Of a stretch of 11,767 nucleotides of DNA, positions 6,893-11,767 are shown in pieces. Origin of the DNA: JABFRZ01 sp036376275 (GTDB taxonomy: Bacteria > Planctomycetota > UBA1135 > GCA-002686595); assembly GCA_036376275.1 (NCBI GenBank), contig DASVAP010000157.1:1-11767 (forward strand), written 5' to 3'. Both the position numbers and the translations under genes were made by a program. Within the stretch, counting starts at the first letter, position 1; every line of letters begins with the position of its first letter. The notes beneath the pieces are model-generated. The model was not told the origin of the DNA. It saw only the letters and a program-made list of their open reading frames with translations, and searched no databases.

Positions 6893-7603
6893 ATGATCGC
6901 CCGACTCCAAGAGGAGATCGTCGTCGGTCCCGCCGACTACGTCCGTCTGGGCCGTTCCGTGATCGTCCGTCCAACGGTCGAGACGATGCGCGCCAACCGC
7001 TTTCCGACCCAGGCCATCGTGGTGACCGCGGTCGCCCGCAAGCTGATCGAGCTCGTGCGCACGGGGGACAAGATCCAGGCCCTCGTGGTCGAGGGCGGGA
7101 ACGACAATCCGACCAAGCACCCGGAGTTCCACCACATCTGCGAGAACCTCCGCCAGCTGCTCGACAAGCACTTCTCGAAGGCTCTGCTGTGCCTGGTGAC
7201 GGACGCGACCGTGCTCGATTCGCCCAACCTGCGGCACGGATTGACCTTCTTCGACCGCACGATCCTGCGCCTCGACGCCGGCACCCAGAAGACCTGGGCC
7301 GCGCTCACCGGCTCCAGCCCGAAGCAGTTCCGCGGGGTGGTCGAGAGCCTCGGGCGCCTGGGCACCGAGCGCATCATCGTGCAGACGCGCTTCGTGCGCG
7401 GCGAGGTCGACAACAGCAGCGAGGCCGAGGTGAAGGCCTGGATCCGCCAGCTCACCGAGATCCGCCCCCTGGGCGTGCACATCACGACGCCGGCCAAGGC
7501 CAAGGGGAAGAAGGAGATCCCCATCACGAAGAGCCGGATGAACCAGATCGCCGAGCTGGTGACGACCAAGACCGGCATCCCGGTCGAGGTCGTGAACGTC
7601 TGA
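6893..7603 (+). CDS. Radical SAM-like protein (COG0731-type relative) lacking the CxxxCxxC cluster motif
   Basis: The 236-residue protein follows the layout of the COG0731 radical SAM family (wyosine-synthase-like). In order: VGPADYVRLGRS at 11-22, where the family has GPVxSRRLGRS; a GGNDNPTKHPEF stretch at 68-79, where the family has GxGEPTLHPEF; LVTDATVLDSP at 101-111; ILRLDAGTQKTW at 124-135, matching the KLDAG segment; VQTRFVRGEVDNSS at 163-176; and a C-terminal TGIPVEV end. The segment carrying CxxxCxxC, expected between about residues 22 and 30, is missing; the only Cys are 83 and 100, far apart. The SAM-binding GEP is GND. The frame is intact, so the gene looks maintained and probably encodes a pseudoenzyme; its function is unknown. 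ATG 6893 was chosen over TTG 6827 because homology begins just after it; the pyrimidine-rich leader has no Shine-Dalgarno sequence. Confidence 0.85.
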   Translation: MIARLQEEIVVGPADYVRLGRSVIVRPTVETMRANRFPTQAIVVTAVARKLIELVRTGDKIQALVVEGGNDNPTKHPEFHHICENLRQLLDKHFSKALLCLVTDATVLDSPNLRHGLTFFDRTILRLDAGTQKTWAALTGSSPKQFRGVVESLGRLGTERIIVQTRFVRGEVDNSSEAEVKAWIRQLTEIRPLGVHITTPAKAKGKKEIPITKSRMNQIAELVTTKTGIPVEVVNV

Positions 7604-7619
7604 GGCCGGCCCCCGGCCC

Positions 7620-8432
<813 letters not shown>

Positions 8433-8437
8433 GCCCC

Positions 8438-8845
8438 CTACTTCGGGCCTTTGATGGGGACTTTGTTCCCCTTGCCGTCGACGGCGACCATGGTCGCCTC
8501 GGCCTCCGTGACGAACACCTCGGAGCCGCTGGAGAAGCGCTGCTCGGCCCACACGCGGATCTTGACGCGGATCGAGGTGTGCCCGATGCGCAGCGTCTCG
8601 GTGAAGAAGGAGACGCAGTCGCCGACGTGCACGGGGGCCCGGAAGACGACCCCGTCGAGGGCCACGGTGACCAGACGCCCCGAGTGGTGCCGGTGGGCCT
8701 CGACCGCGGCCGCGAGGTCGATCTCGGACAGGATCACGCCCCCGAAGATCGTCCCGAAGGCGTTCGTGTCGCGCGGCATCATCACGCGCCGGATCGAGGG
8801 CATCTGGTCGCGCGGGAAGGTCTCGGGCGCGTCGGGCTGGGTCAT
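8438..8845 (-). CDS. Acyl-CoA thioesterase, YciA-like hotdog fold
   Basis: Hotdog-fold enzyme, 135 residues, expected to hydrolyse acyl-CoA thioesters to free acid and CoA in the cytoplasm. Family features: MMPRDTNAFGTIFGG at 22-36, then ILSEIDLAAAVEAHRH at 38-53 with the conserved Asp43 of the central helix, VTVALDGVVFRAPVHVGD further on, and the TSIRVKIRVWAEQ strand. The protein is a single hotdog domain and would work as a dimer or higher oligomer (family knowledge). The start ATG overlaps the stop of the upstream hydrolase gene by 4 bases (ATGA at 8842-8845), so the two are translationally coupled. Its stop is only 5 bases from that of the convergent ABC gene, with no clear terminator between. 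Chain-length preference cannot be read from the sequence. Confidence 0.92.
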   Translation of the reverse strand: MTQPDAPETFPRDQMPSIRRVMMPRDTNAFGTIFGGVILSEIDLAAAVEAHRHHSGRLVTVALDGVVFRAPVHVGDCVSFFTETLRIGHTSIRVKIRVWAEQRFSSGSEVFVTEAEATMVAVDGKGNKVPIKGPK

Positions 8846-9477
8846 CGGGCGTCCTGCGGGGGGCCGAGGGCCGCGCGAGCGTAGCGCTCGACGGCCTGCT
8901 CCACGAGCGGCGTGCGGCCGCGGAAGAAGTGGTCGGCCGCGGCGATCTCGACCAGCTCGAGCCCCACGGGCCAGGCCGGCAGCGCGCGGCGCAGGTCCGC
9001 GGCGGTCCCGAAGCGGTCCGCCGCGCCCATCACGACCAGCCCGGGCGTCGCGAGCCGCGCCAGGACGCGCGCGTCGTAGAGGGCGGCGGGGAAGGCGATC
9101 AGGACCAGGCGCTCGATCCCCGCATCGCGCCCGGCCAGCTCGGCCGCCATGCGCGAGCCGAAGGAGTAGCCCGCCGCCCAGACCGCCAGCCCGGGGAAGT
9201 GCCCCTGCAGGTGCCCGAGGGCGGCCGCGGCGTCCTCGATCTCCTGCACTCCATCGTGGGCCCCCTCGGAGCCCTCCACGCCGCGGAAGTTGAAGCGCAG
9301 GGTCGCGAGCCCCGCCGCCCGCAGCGCACGGGCGGCGCGCACCACGATCGTGTTGCGCAGCGAGCCCCCGTGGGCCGGGTGCGGGTGGCATACCAGGGCA
9401 GCACCGCGCGGTGGCCCCTCGGGCCGCTCCAGGACGCCGACCAGGCGTCCGACCGGCCCCGCGATCTCGACCTGCAC
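8842..9477 (-). CDS. Alpha/beta hydrolase, small COG2945-like type
   Basis: Predicted alpha/beta hydrolase, 211 residues, without signal peptide. An N-terminal HPHPAHGGSLRN (31-42) and RFNFRGVEGSEG (61-72) are typical of the small dienelactone-hydrolase-like group. The nucleophile elbow is GYSFGS (103-108) with Ser105; Asp154 in GAADRFG and His183 in AADHFFRG complete a plausible Ser-Asp-His triad. The natural substrate is unknown. The only usable start is GTG 9477, since the first internal Met is deep in the domain; the gene begins 15 bases after the upstream Asp-box gene and overlaps the thioesterase by 4 bases. Hydrolase followed by thioesterase suggests acyl or ester turnover, but that is inference. 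Confidence 0.88.
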   Translation of the reverse strand: MQVEIAGPVGRLVGVLERPEGPPRGAALVCHPHPAHGGSLRNTIVVRAARALRAAGLATLRFNFRGVEGSEGAHDGVQEIEDAAAALGHLQGHFPGLAVWAAGYSFGSRMAAELAGRDAGIERLVLIAFPAALYDARVLARLATPGLVVMGAADRFGTAADLRRALPAWPVGLELVEIAAADHFFRGRTPLVEQAVERYARAALGPPQDAR

Positions 9478-9492
9478 GGAGGGCGGGCGCGG

Positions 9493-10689
9493 CTAGTAGA
9501 GGACGGTGAAGCCGCCGGCGGCACGCGGAAAGATCGCGGGCCAGCCGCAGCGCAGCGCCTCGGGCGCCACGCCATCGCCGATCGGGGCCCGGCCATCGCG
9601 CAGCCACACGCGCCAGGCGAGCTTGGGTGCGGCGTCGGGCTCGGCCTCGGGCCGCTCCAGCCAGGCCAGGCACACCTCACCGCTGCCGGCCGCCCCGGCG
9701 GGGCGCGCGCGGACGCAGGCGGGACCGTCCGAGCGCGGCTCCATCGGCACGTTCATCTTCTTCGCCTGGCGGCGGATGACGGACCAGAAGACCTGCCCGC
9801 CGCTCTCCCACACGGCCAGGGTCGACAGGTCCTCCTGCCCCAGACCGGCGTTCGAGCGCGGGTCACGCACGCTCTTCCAGTTGTCGACCCAGGTCGACTT
9901 GAAGGCCTCGCCATCCTCCGAGTGCAGCAGGCGCATGCCGCGCGAGAGGCTGGGGGAGTCCGGCTTGAGCGCATAGCCGGTGCGGTAGAGCACGTACAGC
10001 GTCCCCATGACCTCGTCCACGTGGGCCGTCATGGCCGAGTGCTCCGAGACGCCGGTCGACTCGCGGTCGACCGGCTCGGGCGGCGAGAACTCGAGCCCGT
10101 CCTGGCTGCGCCGCACCCACACGCGCCGCTCCGGCGGGACGGCCTCCAGGTCCTCCGCCCCCTCCGCGGCCAGGTAGAAGACGTGGATGCGCCCGGCCCC
10201 GTTGACGGCCACCGCCGCCGACAGGCACAGGCCCGGCGGCGCGCCGAGGTCCACCGGGGCGAGCGGCTCACCGTCGGCCGGCAGGCGCGCGTAGCGCAGG
10301 GCCGGCGGGTCGGAGGGCGTGGTCCACACGACGTGCACCGAGCCGTCGGGGCCGAGATCGAGCTCGCCGCCGTGCAGGTCCTCCGCGCGCGCCGCGGTGC
10401 CCGGCTCGGGGTCGACTCTCTGCGGCGTCGAGAAGCTCGCGCCCTCGTCGCGCGAGCGCACGACGAGGAGGTCCCCCCGCTCCGCCCCGCCCTGGAAGTA
10501 GAGCACCGCCAGCTCGTCCTTGCCGCGCGCCACCCGCGGGAAGAGTCCGCCCTCGGGCAGGCGCGCGAAGCGCACGAAGTCCGCGGGGAGCTGGACGAGG
10601 TTCTGCAGCTTGGCGCGCCCGCGCCCGTCCTGCGCCGTCGCCGGCGGCAGGGCGAGGAGCAGCGGGCTCGTGACGAGAACGGCGATCAT
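9493..10689 (-). CDS. Secreted Asp-box (sialidase-like) beta-propeller protein
   Basis: 398-residue protein with an N-terminal signal-like segment (hydrophobic residues 2-15, then PPATAQ, likely cut near 19-20), so probably exported. The n-region has no Lys or Arg, which is odd for a signal peptide. Three Asp-box motifs are visible: SRDEGASF at 79-86, SQDGLEF at 195-201 and SEDGEAF at 257-263; they mark blades of a beta-propeller as in sialidases and other BNR proteins. Strand-like stretches such as LDLGPDGSVHVVWTT and GRIHVFYLA recur. I see no convincing set of sialidase catalytic residues, so enzymatic sialidase activity is not claimed; an adhesion or glycan-binding role is equally possible. 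An in-frame TAG 9 bases upstream (10699-10701) fixes ATG 10689 as the first possible ATG. First gene of a three-gene run with the hydrolase and thioesterase. Confidence 0.82.
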   Translation of the reverse strand: MIAVLVTSPLLLALPPATAQDGRGRAKLQNLVQLPADFVRFARLPEGGLFPRVARGKDELAVLYFQGGAERGDLLVVRSRDEGASFSTPQRVDPEPGTAARAEDLHGGELDLGPDGSVHVVWTTPSDPPALRYARLPADGEPLAPVDLGAPPGLCLSAAVAVNGAGRIHVFYLAAEGAEDLEAVPPERRVWVRRSQDGLEFSPPEPVDRESTGVSEHSAMTAHVDEVMGTLYVLYRTGYALKPDSPSLSRGMRLLHSEDGEAFKSTWVDNWKSVRDPRSNAGLGQEDLSTLAVWESGGQVFWSVIRRQAKKMNVPMEPRSDGPACVRARPAGAAGSGEVCLAWLERPEAEPDAAPKLAWRVWLRDGRAPIGDGVAPEALRCGWPAIFPRAAGGFTVLY

Positions 10690-10697
10690 GGGACGCG

Positions 10698-10741
10698 GCT
10701 ACGCTCCGGGGCGGGCGGGAGTGAGAACGGGAGAGCGTAGC
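10698..10741. repeat. Perfect 9-bp inverted repeat GCTACGCTC-N26-GAGCGTAGC in divergent promoter region
   Basis: GCTACGCTC at 10698-10706 pairs exactly with GAGCGTAGC at 10733-10741, with a 26-base spacer. It lies just upstream of the Asp-box gene, in the 121-base gap before cnoX. It could be an operator with half-sites about 35 bases apart or a hairpin in the minus-strand leader. The right arm also contains a -10-like TACGCT on the minus strand. Confidence 0.6.
10734..10739 (-). promoter_or_regulatory. Candidate -10 element (TACGCT) for the Asp-box gene operon
   Basis: Minus-strand TACGCT preceded by GC, about 45 bases before the ATG of the Asp-box gene. It fits TAnnnT and resembles the other candidate boxes in the window, but no -35 box is recognisable. 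Confidence 0.25.
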
Positions 10742-10774
10742 ACCGCCGGGCGAGGATCCGCGGGCCACGGGGCG

Positions 10775-10780
10775 TATGCT
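10775..10780 (+). promoter_or_regulatory. Candidate -10 element (TATGCT) for the thioredoxin-TPR gene
   Basis: Plus-strand TATGCT, one of the few AT-containing hexamers in the gap, 31 bases before ATG 10811, which would give a leader of about 24 bases. It matches four of six TATAAT positions; no -35 box seen. Confidence 0.3.
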
Positions 10781-10810
10781 GCACCGCCCGTCCCCCGCAG
10801 AATTGGCCCG

Positions 10811-11707
10811 ATGACTTCCGTCCCCCAACCCAGCCAGGCCGGCAGCGAGTGGATCGTCGAGGCCGACGTCCGCAACTTCGAGAGCGAGGTCCTGGGACGC
10901 TCGCTCGAGGTCCCGGTCCTGCTCGACTTCTGGGCGACCTGGTGCGGGCCCTGCAAGACGCTCGGCCCGGAGCTCGAGCAGCGCGCCCGCGCCGGCAACG
11001 GCCGCTTCCTGCTGGCGAAGATCGACATCGACCGCAACCCGGAGCTGGCCCAGGCCTTCCGCGTCCAGGCCGTCCCGACCGTGCTGGCGATCGTCCAGGG
11101 GCGGCTCATGGACGGCTTCCAGGGCGCCCTGCCGCCGGCCGAGCTGGACCAGTTCCTCGAGCGCGTCGCCCCCGGTGGTCCGACGCCCTCGCGCGCGGAC
11201 CAGCGCGTGGAGCGCGCGCGCGAGCTGGCCGAGGGCGGCGAGCTGGCCACGGCCATCGGTCACCTGCGCGAGGTCCTGCGCGAGGCGCCCGAGCACGCCG
11301 GCGCGCGCCTGGCACTGGCCGAGCTCCTGATCCGCGACGGGAAGGCGCGCGAGGCGCGGCTCGTGCTCGAGAAGCTGGCCGGCGAGGCCTCCGTCGCGGA
11401 GCGCGTCCAGGCCCTCCTGGCGCAGCTCGACTTCGCCGAGCAGGCCGGCGACCGCGCCGAGCTCGAGGCCCGCGTGCGCGCCGCCCCGGACGACCTGGCG
11501 GCCAGGATCGAGCTCGCCAAGGCCCTGATCGCGGCCCGCGACCACGCGCGTGGCCTGGAGCTCCTGCTGGAGGTCGTGCGCGCCGACGCCGGCGAGCACC
11601 GCGCCGCCGCCAAGCAGGCGATGCTGGAGGTCTTCGGGATGCTGGGGCTCGAGGACAAGCTCGCCAACGAGTACCGCTTCAAGCTCTCGCTCGAGCTGTT
11701 CGCGTGA
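10811..11707 (+). CDS. ybbN: Thioredoxin-TPR protein, YbbN/CnoX family
   Basis: 298-residue cytoplasmic protein with an N-terminal thioredoxin domain and a C-terminal helical TPR part. The thioredoxin active site is intact (WCGPC at 44-48 in DFWATWCGPCK) and the cis-proline loop is present (AVPT at 87-90). From about 127 onward the sequence is amphipathic helix pairs with TPR spacing, and it ends in MLEVFGMLG...NEYRFKLSLELF, the characteristic YbbN tail. Family members such as E. coli CnoX are chaperone-redox proteins that hold unfolded clients and protect them from over-oxidation; E. coli CnoX lacks the full WCGPC, whereas this protein has it and could act as a true oxidoreductase (inference). 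No strong ribosome site precedes ATG 10811, but homology starts soon after it. Transcribed away from the Asp-box operon. Confidence 0.9.
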   Translation: MTSVPQPSQAGSEWIVEADVRNFESEVLGRSLEVPVLLDFWATWCGPCKTLGPELEQRARAGNGRFLLAKIDIDRNPELAQAFRVQAVPTVLAIVQGRLMDGFQGALPPAELDQFLERVAPGGPTPSRADQRVERARELAEGGELATAIGHLREVLREAPEHAGARLALAELLIRDGKAREARLVLEKLAGEASVAERVQALLAQLDFAEQAGDRAELEARVRAAPDDLAARIELAKALIAARDHARGLELLLEVVRADAGEHRAAAKQAMLEVFGMLGLEDKLANEYRFKLSLELFA

Positions 11708-11767
11708 GCCCCGCGCCGCGAGCGCTGCCCTCGCTCGCGCGCACCGGGCACCTCGCGCGCGCCCGCT
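11704..11767 (+). CDS. Possible start of a further gene, cut by the window edge
   Basis: A GTG at 11704 overlaps the cnoX stop (GTGA) and opens a frame that remains open to the window end, with nearly all codons ending in G or C. The 21 residues visible (beginning MSPAPRALPSLARTG) match nothing I know. Stop-overlapping starts are usual in this genome, but so short a fragment proves little. Confidence 0.3.
   Translation, partial: MSPAPRALPSLARTGHLARAR

Noticed and set aside
7604..7618. GGCCG-N5-CGGCC hairpin just after the radical-SAM-like gene
   Set aside because: Only 5 bp and no T-run follows; such GC stems are common in this DNA, so I do not call it a terminator.
8877..8885. Third copy of GAGCGTAGC, at first taken as part of a repeat family
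   Set aside because: It lies inside the alpha/beta hydrolase and encodes ordinary residues (Tyr-Ala-Arg region), so it is most likely chance.

Overview
The window is very GC-rich bacterial DNA in which almost every real codon ends in G or C. It is densely packed, with many ATGA or TGATG stop/start overlaps, and carries no tRNA, rRNA, insertion sequence or CRISPR array that I can see. The host is a respiring bacterium with a proton-pumping complex I. The high GC, the complex I gene order, the alanine/lysine-rich tails and a secreted Asp-box protein suggest Planctomycetota or a similar high-GC lineage. That placement is a guess from memory, not proven by the sequence.

Positions 1-6349, minus strand: a respiratory complex I operon read right to left in the order nuoA-B-C-D-H-I-J-K-L, with nuoL cut by the left edge. 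It holds the membrane arm and the quinone-side connecting module (B, C, D, I). The NADH-oxidising genes nuoE, nuoF and nuoG are absent from their usual place between nuoD and nuoH. Key residues are present (four N2 Cys in NuoB, eight cluster Cys in NuoI, proton-channel Glu/Lys in NuoK and NuoL), apart from an Asp-to-Ala change in NuoA. NuoA and NuoI carry non-standard C-terminal tails, and NuoJ and NuoH have long N-termini.

Positions 6350-6892: a divergent intergenic region. It holds a G-run cluster that could form a quadruplex, a small palindromic box (GCTAGGATAGC) that reads as a -10-like element on both strands, and a small ORF with strong coding statistics but an awkward start, possibly frameshifted.

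Positions 6893-8432, plus strand: two genes. The first is the most interesting in the window: a full-length relative of the COG0731-type radical SAM proteins that has lost the cluster-binding CxxxCxxC segment and the GEPT motif but keeps the rest of the fold, so it looks like a pseudoenzyme. The second is an ABC-2-type transporter ATPase with no permease beside it.

Positions 8438-10689, minus strand: three closely packed genes for a secreted Asp-box (sialidase-like) beta-propeller protein, a small alpha/beta hydrolase and a YciA-like hotdog acyl-CoA thioesterase. The last converges on the ABC gene with only 5 bases between the stops.

Positions 10690-11767: a 121-base divergent promoter region with a perfect 9-bp inverted repeat, then a plus-strand thioredoxin-TPR protein of the YbbN/CnoX family, and possibly the first codons of another gene overlapping its stop.
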